DNA of 64,000 nucleotides. Source: Robertmurraya korlensis NBRC 107688 (GTDB lineage Bacteria; Bacillota; Bacilli; Bacillales; Cytobacillaceae). Positions 44,202 through 51,958 of the stretch are shown piece after piece. The DNA lies in contig NZ_BCVH01000001.1 of assembly GCF_001591645.1 (NCBI RefSeq), positions 372,001 through 436,000 on the forward strand. Reading direction: 5' to 3'. The notes under the pieces are model-generated. The model was not told where the DNA came from and made no database searches. It worked only from the letters and a program-made list of their open reading frames with translations. Each line of letters begins with the position of its first letter. The stretch's first letter is position 1. Made by a program: the position numbers and the translations under genes.

Positions 44202-45590
44202 GTGGATAAAAAGACAAAAGGAAACGAAGAGGGACTTTCCTGGTATGCGCTATCCTTAATTGGAGTCGGATGTATTATCGGAACGGGCTTCTTTTTAGGA
44301 TCAAGTATAGGGATTCAAATGGCAGGACCAGCTGTACTATTCGCCTTTCTAGTAGCAGGGACAGGGACATATATTGTTTATGACTCTCTAGGAAGGATGT
44401 CTGCTCAGGACCCCCAAAAAGGATCCTTTCGGGCGTATGCAAAGAAAGCATATGGTCCTTGGGCTGGCTTTACAAGTGGATGGGTATACTGGATGTCAGA
44501 AATGCTTATTACAGGAAGTCAACTTACAGCTCTTTCCATATTTACGAAGTTTTGGTTCCCCGATATCCCATTATGGGTATTATCCGCTTTTTATGCCGTT
44601 CTAGGTATTGTAGTGGTTTTATTAGGAAACAAAGGTTTTGAAAAAATAGAAAATCTTCTTGGTGTTATTAAGGTTTCAGCTATTTTAATGTTTATTATTA
44701 TTGCTATTCTTGCGTTAACTGGTGTTATAGACGGTCAAAAGGGATTTGATCACTTTCCAAATACCAAAAATGAAGTTTTGCCAAATGGATTAAAAGGCTT
44801 ATGGTCTGCCCTTATCTTCGGATTCTATGCATTTGGTGGAATAGAAATTATGGGAATTATGGCCACTCGCTTAAAGAACAAAGATGATGCTCCAAAAGCA
44901 GGGAAGATTATGCTCATCGTCTTAACGATTATTTATCTAATATCCATATTTCTAGCTGTTACCATGATCCCTTGGCAGGAACATTCAGATAAAAAAAGTC
45001 CATTTGTAAGTGCACTTCACGAGTATGCTCACTTAGGCTTTGTTCCTCATGTATTTAATGGGGCTCTGATTATTGCTGGTTTTTCGACTATGTCAGCATC
45101 CTTATTTGCCATAACAACCATGTTAGTAACGATGGCAGACGATCATGATGCTCCTAAAATATTAGCGAAGAAAGGGAAATTAAAAGTACCGCCAATCGCT
45201 TTAATGGTAACAATATCAGGTTTGGTTGCGTCCATTGTCACGGCTCTCTTAATGCCAGATTCCATTTATGAATATATTACAACGGCAGCAGGTTTAATGC
45301 TTTTATACAATTGGATTTTAGTCTTATTTTCTGCACCGCGTCTCATTACCTTTTCTCGCTGGGATCATACCAAACGGTTTATTGGGATGGGTTTAATCCT
45401 ATTGGCCATTTCAGGTACATTATTACATTCTTCTTCCCGTCCCGGTTTATTTGTTAGTATAGTAATTGTGCTTATTATTGTGTGTGCTGATATCATCTCC
45501 CATTTTGTGAAAGCAAGTGCTAAGAAGAAAAAAATAAACACACATAATGGAAAGTTAAAAAGTCATCGACCGTATCGGAAACGACAATAG
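44202..45590 (+). CDS. APC-family amino acid permease
   Basis: 462 residues, twelve membrane helices. GTG 44202 is six bases after AAAGGGGAG; a frame from 44184 would include that site. LSLIGVGCIIGTGFFLGSS is the substrate-binding helix 1 signature, and GFYAFGGIEIMGIMATRLKN the helix 6 signature. Imports an amino acid with proton or sodium; which one cannot be read. Its terminator hairpin (45588-45610) is duplicated 1 kb downstream. Confidence 0.9.
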   Translation: MDKKTKGNEEGLSWYALSLIGVGCIIGTGFFLGSSIGIQMAGPAVLFAFLVAGTGTYIVYDSLGRMSAQDPQKGSFRAYAKKAYGPWAGFTSGWVYWMSEMLITGSQLTALSIFTKFWFPDIPLWVLSAFYAVLGIVVVLLGNKGFEKIENLLGVIKVSAILMFIIIAILALTGVIDGQKGFDHFPNTKNEVLPNGLKGLWSALIFGFYAFGGIEIMGIMATRLKNKDDAPKAGKIMLIVLTIIYLISIFLAVTMIPWQEHSDKKSPFVSALHEYAHLGFVPHVFNGALIIAGFSTMSASLFAITTMLVTMADDHDAPKILAKKGKLKVPPIALMVTISGLVASIVTALLMPDSIYEYITTAAGLMLLYNWILVLFSAPRLITFSRWDHTKRFIGMGLILLAISGTLLHSSSRPGLFVSIVIVLIIVCADIISHFVKASAKKKKINTHNGKLKSHRPYRKRQ

Positions 45591-45610
45591 CCCCTTTTAG
45601 AAAGGGGCTT
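45588..45610 (+). repeat. 23-bp hairpin repeat, left copy
   Basis: TAGCCCCTTTTAGAAAGGGGCTT, an inverted repeat (9-bp stem). The same 23 bases occur at 46601-46623. The left copy has lost its T run, and the right copy keeps it. Confidence 0.85.
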
Positions 45611-45688
45611 CAGATTGTCGACAAAAGTTAGTGAGAAGCCCTTCTCGCTACCTTTTGTCATTTTTTGTTTGGAAATGGTGCGAAAAAG

Positions 45689-45819
45689 GCTGATTTCCGC
45701 TTCGGGCGCTTGCTTTCCGGGGGGCGGGCGGTGAGCCTCCTCGTCGCTGACCGCTCCTGCGGGGTCTCACCTGTCCCGCTGAATCCCCCAGGAGTCAAGC
45801 ACCCTCCGCTCCAATCAGC
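45689..45819. repeat. GC-rich dispersed repeat, left
   Basis: About 130 bases much richer in G+C than the rest of the window, with ends GCTGATT (45689-45695) and AATCAGC (45813-45819) in inverted orientation. Contains CTCCTGCGGGG and GCTTGCTTTCC-type motifs known from intergenic repeats of Bacillus genomes. The copy at 46484 shares CTCCTGCGGG and a GGAAAGC motif. Confidence 0.75.
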
Positions 45820-46431
45820 AGGCTCGCTCTTTAAATTTTGACCCTAACCCCTGATATTGTCTCTTTGGGTCTTCATCAAGCACCTTGCAAGTCCAAGTTG
45901 CTAGTTTCTTCAAATTTATGGAAGCAAAAGTAAGCATCGCCTGCATGGACAATTTTTTAAGACCTCGTAGGTTTTTTACCATGTTCCTTTCGATCTAGAT
46001 TCAGCTCCAATTGGAGTTTCTCTTCATAAGCGCGCGTTTCTTTACGCTTGCTTTTACATGTGTATAGTCTACAAATACATGATCAGCAGACAAACAGCCC
46101 TTTATCCATAATCTCTTTTAAAATATGATAGAAGATGTCTTCAAACACACTGGATTCAAGATAATGACGCTGATAATTCTTACCGAAGGTTGAGAAGTGA
46201 GGTACGATAAGCCACGTTGGTTTCAATCTCTTTTATGGTTTGACGCATGGAACGTATACCCAATATGTATTGGATGAATACCATCTTAAATAAAACGACT
46301 GGATCAATACTTGGATGTCCTACCTCCGAATAAAGATTTGTAACCAACGGATAAATAAACGAAAAATCTATGGCTGACTCAAGCTTACGTACTAAATGGT
46401 CATGTGGAACTAATTGATCAATTGCCAGCAT
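45815..46431 (-). pseudogene. Decayed IS1182-family transposase
   Basis: From ATG 46431 leftward the N-terminal DUF772 part is open for 83 codons (LAIDQLVPHDHLVRKLE, DPVVLFKMVFIQYILGIRSM). It then shifts frame at VAYR, where PHFSTFGKNYQRHYLE..VFEDIFYHILKEIMDKGL should follow, breaks again near HVFVDYTHVKAS, and resumes as MVKNLRGLKKLSMQAML, NLKKLATWTCKVLDED and KFKERAC before a stop inside the GC-rich repeat. About 600 of roughly 1400 bases remain. The catalytic centre is largely lost; it is inactive. Confidence 0.88.
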
Positions 46432-46483
46432 TTCTAATTGTTCACGTTCATTAAACAGATTTTATGAATAAAGTTGATTCGAA

Positions 46484-46553
46484 CGGAGGTTGGCGACTCC
46501 TGCGGGAAAGGCGGCTCGGCCCCGCCCGCGGAAAGCGTCCAACCGGAGTGGAA
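46484..46553. repeat. GC-rich dispersed repeat, right
   Basis: About 70 bases with inverted ends GGTTGG (46490-46495) and CCAACC (46539-46544), and motifs ACTCCTGCGGGA and CGGAAAGCG in between. It borders the transposase remnant on the other side from the repeat at 45689. Confidence 0.7.
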
Positions 46554-46600
46554 ATTAACCACACTGATTATCTATCTTTATTTTAAAATAAAAAAGACTG

Positions 46601-46627
46601 TAGCCCCTTTTAGAAAGGGGCTTTTTT
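46601..46627 (+). repeat. 23-bp hairpin repeat, right copy (terminator)
   Basis: Same 23 bases as 45588-45610, followed by TTTT. It lies 13 bases after an A-rich tract. It probably is the original terminator of the permease gene, or a duplicate of it. Confidence 0.85.
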
Positions 46628-46630
46628 GTA

Positions 46631-47257
46631 TTAATTCATAAAAATCTTGTACGCTTCAAAGCCAAAATACAAGCCGAATCCTATCAATGATAAAGATGAG
46701 ATCAAGGTTATAATTGTTAATATTTTCGTTGTAAGTAATTTTCTAAAGCTGCTTGCAACTGCTGCCATACAGATATCCCAAATGACAAGGCCTAGTATAA
46801 TGGCACTGCTAAAGTACAATAATTCTGCGTTTTCATACATGGTTGAAGTCTTTGCCAATACAGACCCGTAAATTCCTAACCAAAACAAAATGGTTAATGG
46901 ATTAGAGATGGACATGAAAAATCCAGTAAAGAAGGATTTAGATAATGAGGCATCCCTTGTTCCTTTGCTATGTACAATCTTTCCTGCATTTAGTAGCCCT
47001 TCTACACCTGTGTAAACCAGCACAAAGAATCCAAATAACCATAGGAACAATTTTACGATAGGTATCTCAATAAACTGTGAGAAGCCTAAAAAAACTAGTA
47101 GCATATAAAAAATGTCTGCTATAACAGAACCTAGGCCAAGCACCCACGCATGTAAAAATCCATGTTTAATGCCTTTATCCATTTGTGCAGCATTAACGGG
47201 ACCAATTGGAGCAGCAAGTGATAACCCTAGTAGCACATAACTGAAAAATACACCCAA
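46631..47257 (-). CDS. LysE family amino acid exporter
   Basis: 208 residues, six membrane helices. TTG 47257 is six bases after GGAGGGG; the frame could extend to 47296 but has no site. N-terminal GLSLAAPIGPVNAAQMDKG is the LysE/RhtB signature with the conserved PGP-like motif, and SISNPLTILFWLGIYG marks the second half. Exports an amino acid or related amine. Single gene next to the IS remnant, but codon use matches the rest, so not obviously imported. Confidence 0.88.
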   Translation of the reverse strand: MGVFFSYVLLGLSLAAPIGPVNAAQMDKGIKHGFLHAWVLGLGSVIADIFYMLLVFLGFSQFIEIPIVKLFLWLFGFFVLVYTGVEGLLNAGKIVHSKGTRDASLSKSFFTGFFMSISNPLTILFWLGIYGSVLAKTSTMYENAELLYFSSAIILGLVIWDICMAAVASSFRKLLTTKILTIITLISSLSLIGFGLYFGFEAYKIFMN

Positions 47258-47352
47258 AGCATTTCCCCTCCAATCAAAATACAACTGCTCGTACAAATTG
47301 TATTCATGAAGGAGTGCTCGTACGACTAAAATATGAAAATGATTTAGGTTGT

Positions 47353-47394
47353 TTAAACAAAATTCCCTTCAACAGGATATTTGTTGAAGGGAAT
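47353..47394 (-). terminator. Terminator of small gene (minus strand)
   Basis: 13-bp perfect stem ATTCCCTTCAACA/TGTTGAAGGGAAT (47362-47374, 47382-47394). On the minus strand it is followed by TTTTG. Confidence 0.75.
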
Positions 47395-47399
47395 AAGAA

Positions 47400-47561
47400 T
47401 TAGTCATTCTCTTGGTATTCTGAATCAATGCGTTCATTAAGGTAAGTATTTAGAGTTGTAGCAAATTGAATAGATTGAAGACTCATTTCTTCCTCAATAC
47501 CGTAACTAGTAGTCTGCTTTTTATAGGGAATTTGAAAGTTGTTTTGTTTTCGATAATCCAT
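47400..47561 (-). CDS. Small hypothetical protein (53 aa)
   Basis: 53 residues, leftward from ATG 47561, with AAAGGAG upstream and a clear terminator right after the stop. MDYRKQNNFQIPYKKQTTSY, then EEEMSLQSIQFATTLNTYLN. Soluble, polar, no Cys. I do not recognise it. The full set of ribosome-binding site and terminator argues that it is real. About 200 AT-rich bases separate it from the divergent ydjO-like gene. Confidence 0.65.
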   Translation of the reverse strand: MDYRKQNNFQIPYKKQTTSYGIEEEMSLQSIQFATTLNTYLNERIDSEYQEND

Positions 47562-47770
47562 GAATAGTCTCCTTTCACTGTTAGTATGTACACATTCGTA
47601 TTATTTATTGGAAAAATGTTTTCTATACAAAATTTCACAACAGTGGTATAATCTATTTAGTGGATAAAGCGAAGTAGAAAATCCAATTATTATAAAAAGG
47701 GTGATAGATTGGTCTTCTTTTTTATAATAGCTGGATTTTTTATTTTTTAGCTACTTTTAGGAGGGGAAAT

Positions 47771-47971
47771 ATGGGATTCGGAAGAAAAAATCAAGAAGAA
47801 GTTGTGAAAGAAGAAACAAAGGTGTGGGTCTGCTCATCAGAAAGCTGCAAATGTTGGATTCGTGATAATTTTAAAAGCACCGAAAGCCCAAGCTGCCCTT
47901 TATGCAAAAGTGAAATGAAGCAATCAACGAAAATCGTTGAAGTGTTAAATAACCCAAGTAAGTCATACTAA
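47771..47971 (+). CDS. Cold-inducible YdjO-like zinc-ribbon protein
   Basis: 66 residues. Two Cys clusters, WVCSSESCKCW and CPLCKSEM, around a short charged loop match the YdjO family. ATG 47771 follows AGGAGGGGAA. In B. subtilis YdjO is cold-inducible; its function is unknown. A leader of about 80 bases with T-rich tracts precedes it. A near-perfect palindrome at 47980-48007 follows the stop. Confidence 0.85.
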   Translation: MGFGRKNQEEVVKEETKVWVCSSESCKCWIRDNFKSTESPSCPLCKSEMKQSTKIVEVLNNPSKSY

Positions 47972-47979
47972 TAAGTAAG

Positions 47980-48007
47980 AGAGAAAGGCTATATATAGCC
48001 TTTCTCT
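47980..48007. terminator. Palindromic terminator between ydjO-like and GNAT genes
   Basis: AGAGAAAGGCTAT/ATAGCCTTTCTCT, a perfect inverted repeat without a strong T run on either side. It lies between convergent genes. Confidence 0.6.
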
Positions 48008-48017
48008 AAGGTATTTT

Positions 48018-48515
48018 CTATTGCCTTGGAAGGATGAGTTGATAGAAGAGTACATCCTGCCAAGTATCAAATTTAAATCCAACCTCTTTAAAATGTCCTG
48101 CCAATGTAAATCCAAACTTTTTATGAAGTGCAATACTTCCTTCGTTTCCTGCTGTTATACCTCCGATCATTGTGTGAAATCCGTGCGCATTTGCCCTATT
48201 AATAAGCTCAGTCATTAATGCAGTACCAATCCCTAAGCCTCTTGCAGTGGAATCAATGTAGATAGATAATTCTGTAGTAGAATTGTATGCCGGTTTTTCA
48301 CGGAAAGGACTTAAACTTCCGTAACCGACTACTTCACCATGCCATTCAGATACGATTAATGGATATTTTCCACCGTACTTGGCAAACCAAATTTTTCTTT
48401 TTTCTAACGATTCAGGTTCTAAATCAAAGGTTGCAGTTGTGTTTACAATAGCATCATTATATATTGATAAAAGGGTAGGCAAGTCATCAATATGTGCGTC
48501 ACGTATCTTTAGCAT
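48018..48515 (-). CDS. GNAT acetyltransferase (phosphinothricin acetyltransferase-like)
   Basis: 165 residues. IYNDAIVNTTATFDLEP and ELSIYIDSTARGLGIGTALM (acetyl-CoA loop RGLGIG) plus ALHKKFGFTLAGHFKEVGFK are typical of the PAT/Bar/YwnH subgroup that acetylates methionine sulfone/sulfoximine-type amino acids. ATG 48515 after GGAGGAC. Probably detoxification. Substrate inferred from subgroup. Confidence 0.88.
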   Translation of the reverse strand: MLKIRDAHIDDLPTLLSIYNDAIVNTTATFDLEPESLEKRKIWFAKYGGKYPLIVSEWHGEVVGYGSLSPFREKPAYNSTTELSIYIDSTARGLGIGTALMTELINRANAHGFHTMIGGITAGNEGSIALHKKFGFTLAGHFKEVGFKFDTWQDVLFYQLILPRQ

Positions 48516-48624
48516 GGTAGTCCTCCAATAAAATAAAAAATAAAATATCTACTATTTTACCTTTTAGATAGCTAATTGAAAATAAAAATATAATTATTCT
48601 ATACAAAAAGGAGAACGTTTCCTT

Positions 48625-48897
48625 GTGATTATGACTCACCCATACTTTACTGTAACGAGAAAAATTGTAAATGGTGCTCAGGTAGTGATACAGGAAGAGC
48701 AACTTTTAAAAATGTATGAAGATAAAATAACTACAACTATTTCAAGCTTTCCATTTTCTGATATTCATGATATATCGTTTAGGAAATTGACGAAGGAATT
48801 AGGTATTCTTTACTTACATACGAATCAAGGTTTGTTTCCATATAAAGTAAGAGAAGAACCTCACCGCTTTATTGAACATTTTTATAAGCTGAAATAG
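48625..48897 (+). CDS. Hypothetical protein (90 aa), PH-like
   Basis: 90 residues from GTG 48625, nine bases after AAAAGGAGAA. Alternating beta strands (FTVTRKIVNGAQVVIQ, DIHDISFRKLTKELGILYLH) and a final helix with RFIEHFYKL look like the bacterial PH/YcxB-type fold, but this is judged by eye. No signal peptide or membrane span. Function unknown. Confidence 0.6.
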   Translation: MIMTHPYFTVTRKIVNGAQVVIQEEQLLKMYEDKITTTISSFPFSDIHDISFRKLTKELGILYLHTNQGLFPYKVREEPHRFIEHFYKLK

Positions 48898-48904
48898 ATG
48901 AGAT

Positions 48905-48928
48905 AAAGCCACTTGGGTGGCTTTTTTA
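48905..48928 (+). terminator. Terminator
   Basis: AAGCCAC-TTG-GGTGGCTT followed by TTTT. Confidence 0.85.
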
Positions 48929-49068
48929 TTTTGCCCGATATCGAATAGAATTAAATACCTAATATTGGAACATGTGACATAAAACAATAAGCGGAATAGT
49001 GGTTAAAAAAACCCCAATGAGAGCAAATTAAAGATGCTTCACCAAATGAATTCAAGGGGGTAACACGA

Positions 49069-49485
49069 ATGATAAAGAAAAAAGTTCTTCTTACAGCTAT
49101 GTCATCAGTTATGACACTTGGGTTATTGTCTGCTTGTGGAGTAGATGATAACAATAATCTAAATAATGACGATGATGTCAACTATAGACCGGTTAGGTAC
49201 AATCAAAATGATGATAACGGGTTAAACAACAACGGGAACCGTCGTGGTACAGGAACTTTAAACAACAACGGGAACCGTGGAAATGGGATTTTTAACAATG
49301 ACAACGATCTTGGCGAAAATAACGGTATTTTTGACAACGATCGAAATAATAACTTAAATAACGATTTATTAAATAACGATAATGATGATAATGACCTTGA
49401 TTTAGATTTAAATGATGACAATAATAACAATGATCGTAATGGTCTTGGTGGAAAAAATGGAAATATGACTGGTAGAGACCGTTAA
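49069..49485 (+). CDS. Asn/Asp-rich low-complexity lipoprotein
   Basis: 138 residues. Leader with lipobox LLSAC (Cys23), then a region made almost only of Asn, Asp, Gly, Leu and Arg, with LNNNGNR repeated and long Asn/Asp alternations towards the end (DNDLDLDLNDDNNNN). A stretch of about 20 bases (TTAAACAACAACGGGAACC) is repeated exactly near 49214 and 49259, so part of it arose by tandem duplication. ATG 49069 follows AAGGGGG. Such sequences occur in spore-associated lipoproteins of Bacillus, but no domain can be named; the low-complexity part is probably disordered and may bind divalent cations. Confidence 0.75.
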   Translation: MIKKKVLLTAMSSVMTLGLLSACGVDDNNNLNNDDDVNYRPVRYNQNDDNGLNNNGNRRGTGTLNNNGNRGNGIFNNDNDLGENNGIFDNDRNNNLNNDLLNNDNDDNDLDLDLNDDNNNNDRNGLGGKNGNMTGRDR

Positions 49486-49493
49486 TGACATTT

Positions 49494-49522
49494 GGTTGGG
49501 CTAAATTGGCCCAACCTTTTTT
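49494..49522 (+). terminator. Terminator after N/D-rich gene
   Basis: GGTTGGGC/GCCCAACC (49494-49501, 49509-49516), then TTTTTT. Confidence 0.9.
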
Positions 49523-49592
49523 AATATTTGAACTTTTTGTGACAGTTTGTTATAATTATTACAAAATTCAGTATAATTAGTGGAGGTGTCAC

Positions 49593-49823
49593 ATGCTTCG
49601 TACAATTGTTGCTGGGATCGGTGGGTTTTTTCTAGTATTTATTGAGTCCTTTTTAGTGATGAAGTTAAAAGGTTGGAACTCAATTGAAATTGGAGGTATC
49701 GGACCTTTCGTAAGTGTATGGTCAATGAATTTCTTTTTATTATTTACAATGTTTTCTCATGTATCCTTATGGTATGAAAGGCTCCAAAATGAGCGAGAAG
49801 AGGCTCAACCCGAAGGGAAATAA
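49593..49823 (+). CDS. Small membrane protein (76 aa)
   Basis: 76 residues, two membrane helices (LRTIVAGIGGFFLVFIESFL and SVWSMNFFLLFTMFSHVSLW), then a charged cytosolic tail. ATG 49593 follows GGAGGTG. No named family. Own terminator, convergent with sspH. Confidence 0.65.
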   Translation: MLRTIVAGIGGFFLVFIESFLVMKLKGWNSIEIGGIGPFVSVWSMNFFLLFTMFSHVSLWYERLQNEREEAQPEGK

Positions 49824-49867
49824 AAAGAAGCATCCATATTTCGTCTGGGTGCTTCTTTTGTTTTTTT
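49823..49867 (+). terminator. Terminator between small membrane protein and sspH
   Basis: Long stem AAAAGAAGCATCCA/TGGGTGCTTCTTTT (49823-49836, 49846-49859), then a T tract; can serve both strands. Confidence 0.8.
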
Positions 49868-49868
49868 A

Positions 49869-50048
49869 TTAAACTTCTTCTAGCTCAGAAATATCGACCG
49901 TTGATCTTTCTTCTAATGGTCCACGCAAATGAACGGTTGCGGTCTTCCTATCCTCATGAAGCTCGTCAATCCACACAGAAGCACCGTTATACTCCACGTT
50001 AATATCTGCTGATGATGATAATATTTGCTTTACTCTTCTAGAATCCAT
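49869..50048 (-). CDS. sspH: Small acid-soluble spore protein H (SspH family)
   Basis: 59 residues from ATG 50048 after AAGGAGG; the frame extends to 50090 but upstream codons lack a site. MDSRRVKQILSSSADINVEY, GASVWIDELHED and the end VDISELEEV match the SspH family of minor small acid-soluble spore proteins. These are made in the forespore under sigma-G and packed in the spore core. A sigma-G promoter was not clear. Confidence 0.9.
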   Translation of the reverse strand: MDSRRVKQILSSSADINVEYNGASVWIDELHEDRKTATVHLRGPLEERSTVDISELEEV

Positions 50049-50148
50049 AATTACAGCCTCCTTATCTAATTCATTTACTACTTTCCCCAATTAATAAGTA
50101 AAACATGTGACTGTATTTAATCGGATTCGGTCAATTCCCGTGAGAAAA

Positions 50149-50220
50149 TGATAGATTTTTGTCGAAAATTTGATAGTTTTTGATAATTTGAGAAAGATTT
50201 TGATAGAAAGTGATTGATTT
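50149..50220 (+). promoter_or_regulatory. Phased TGATA/TGATT repeats upstream of fruR
   Basis: TGATA occurs at 50149, 50171, 50181 and 50201, with TGATT at 50211; intervals are 22, 10, 20 and 10 bases, that is, multiples of the helical turn. Three copies are TTTGATA(G/A). Candidate FruR operator array or curved DNA upstream of the fru promoter. Confidence 0.45.
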
Positions 50221-50261
50221 TTGAAAAGGGTTGCAGTAAACTGAACTCAAGTAATTAATAA

Positions 50262-50275
50262 AGAAAGCGTTTTAA
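50262..50275 (+). promoter_or_regulatory. Candidate CcpA (cre) site before fruR
   Basis: AGAAAGCGTTTTAA, 12 of 14 positions of the cre consensus, 12 bases before the TTG start. Consistent with carbon catabolite repression of fruRKA. Confidence 0.5.
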
Positions 50276-50287
50276 TGAGGTGATACA

Positions 50288-51037
50288 TTGTTAACGCCAG
50301 AGCGCCATCGATTGATTTTGCAGCAATTAAAAGAAAAAGGTGTTATAAAGATACAAGACCTTGTTGACTTAACTAATTCATCAGAATCAACGATAAGAAG
50401 GGACTTAACACAACTAGAAGATGATAAATTTCTAAAAAGGATACACGGTGGTGCCGCTCGACTACAGGGGAAATTGCAGGAACCGAGCATGGTTGAAAAA
50501 TCCACCAAAAACCTTCAACCAAAGAGGAGGATTGCCAAGTATGCCTCCAGCTTAGTTGAAGAAGGAGATTGTATTTTTCTTGATGCAGGATCAACAGTTA
50601 TGGAAATGATCCCCTTCTTACCAAAAAACATCGTGGTAGTAACAAATGGTCTGATGCATGTCAAACCTCTACTTGAAAGAGACATTCCTATGTATCTAAT
50701 CGGTGGGTTTGCTAAACCTAAGACGAATGCCATTATTGGTCGAGGTGCACTAACTAGTTTGGAGCTATACCGTTTTGACAAATGCTTTATGGGAGTCAAT
50801 GGAATCCACACTCAATTTGGGTATACAACTCCTGATCAAGAAGAAGCAATGATTAAACAATCAGCAATTGCTCTCTCAAGAGAGGCATTTGTTTTAAGTG
50901 ATGAATCGAAGTTTTCGGAAATAGCTTTTGCTAAAATTGCAGATTTACACGAAGCGTCGATCATTACAGATGATCTGAACAGTGAGTTCCAAGATCAATA
51001 CATGAGCAAAACGACAATAAAGGTTGTGAAAGAATGA
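50288..51037 (+). CDS. fruR: DeoR-family fructose operon repressor FruR
   Basis: 249 residues. N-terminal HTH (RHRLILQQLKEKGVIKIQDL, SESTIRRDLTQLE) and a DeoRC sugar-phosphate sensor domain (DAGSTVMEMIPFL). TTG 50288 is five bases after GAGGTGATA. Represses fru genes until fructose-1-phosphate binds. Overlaps fruK by four bases (ATGA), so one operon. Confidence 0.95.
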   Translation: MLTPERHRLILQQLKEKGVIKIQDLVDLTNSSESTIRRDLTQLEDDKFLKRIHGGAARLQGKLQEPSMVEKSTKNLQPKRRIAKYASSLVEEGDCIFLDAGSTVMEMIPFLPKNIVVVTNGLMHVKPLLERDIPMYLIGGFAKPKTNAIIGRGALTSLELYRFDKCFMGVNGIHTQFGYTTPDQEEAMIKQSAIALSREAFVLSDESKFSEIAFAKIADLHEASIITDDLNSEFQDQYMSKTTIKVVKE

Positions 51038-51945
51038 TATACACGGTAACGCTAAATCCTTCACTGGATTACATAGTGGAGGTAGATGATTTAACACTAG
51101 GTGATTTAAATCGAACGAAAAACGAATCAAAGTTTCCAGGTGGAAAAGGTATAAATGTTTCAAGATTGCTACAGAGAATGGGTGTTACTAGTAGAGCACT
51201 AGGGTTTGTAGGTGGATTTACAGGACTTTACATTAAGAATTACTTAAAAATGGAAGGTATTGAAACAAATTTTGTTGAGGTTAATGAAGATACCCGAATT
51301 AATGTGAAGTTAAAATCCACTAGCGAAACCGAAGTGAATGCAAAAGGACCTACTATTCAGGAGGTAGATTTTAGAAAGCTTCAAGAACAAATTTCAGAAT
51401 TAACCTCAGAAGATACTTTAGTATTGGCTGGAAGTATTCCATCAAGTATGGAATTAAATACGTATGAGAAGCTTGTGTCTATCTGTCACAACAACCAAAC
51501 AAAGTTTGTGGTAGATGCAGAAGGAGATTTATTAAAGAAAGTTCTACCTTATAAACCTTTTCTTATAAAGCCAAACCACCACGAACTAGGTGAATTATTT
51601 AATACAAGTTTTTCAACTGCAGAAGAAGTAATTCCTTATGCTCGTAAGCTTGTAGAAATGGGAGCAGAAAATGTCATTGTTTCCTTAGCAGGAGAAGGGG
51701 CTGTGCTTGTAAATCGAGAAGTAGCCTACGTTTCAAATGTACCAAAAGGTGAAGTTAAAAGTTCGGTGGGAGCAGGAGATTCAATGGTTGCCGGATTTCT
51801 TGCAAAATACGCAGAAACGAAAGAGATTGAAGAAGCATTCCGTTATAGCGTTGCATCCGGCAGTGCAACAGCATTCTCAATTGGTTTAGCAACGAAAGAA
51901 AAGATAGAAAATCTTTATACTCTGGTTAATACTACAAAATTCTAA
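51034..51945 (+). CDS. fruK: 1-phosphofructokinase FruK
   Basis: 303 residues, PfkB family. Phosphorylates fructose-1-phosphate to fructose-1,6-bisphosphate. TLNPSLDYIVEV, GGKGINVSRLL and the catalytic VGAGDSMVAGF (Asp base) are visible. Middle gene of fruRKA. Confidence 0.97.
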   Translation: MIYTVTLNPSLDYIVEVDDLTLGDLNRTKNESKFPGGKGINVSRLLQRMGVTSRALGFVGGFTGLYIKNYLKMEGIETNFVEVNEDTRINVKLKSTSETEVNAKGPTIQEVDFRKLQEQISELTSEDTLVLAGSIPSSMELNTYEKLVSICHNNQTKFVVDAEGDLLKKVLPYKPFLIKPNHHELGELFNTSFSTAEEVIPYARKLVEMGAENVIVSLAGEGAVLVNREVAYVSNVPKGEVKSSVGAGDSMVAGFLAKYAETKEIEEAFRYSVASGSATAFSIGLATKEKIENLYTLVNTTKF

Positions 51946-51958
51946 AGGAGAAAAAGAG

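Noticed and set aside
46180-46431. 83-codon transposase frame as an intact gene
   Set aside because: It is only the N-terminal part; later parts of the same protein are found downstream in other frames, so it is a pseudogene.
47980-48007. Insertion-sequence end
   Set aside because: Single perfect palindrome between convergent genes with no transposase or second copy; best read as a terminator.
49210-49280. CRISPR-like short repeats
   Set aside because: The two repeats are in frame inside the Asn-rich lipoprotein gene and encode LNNNGNR; spacing and number do not suit a CRISPR array.
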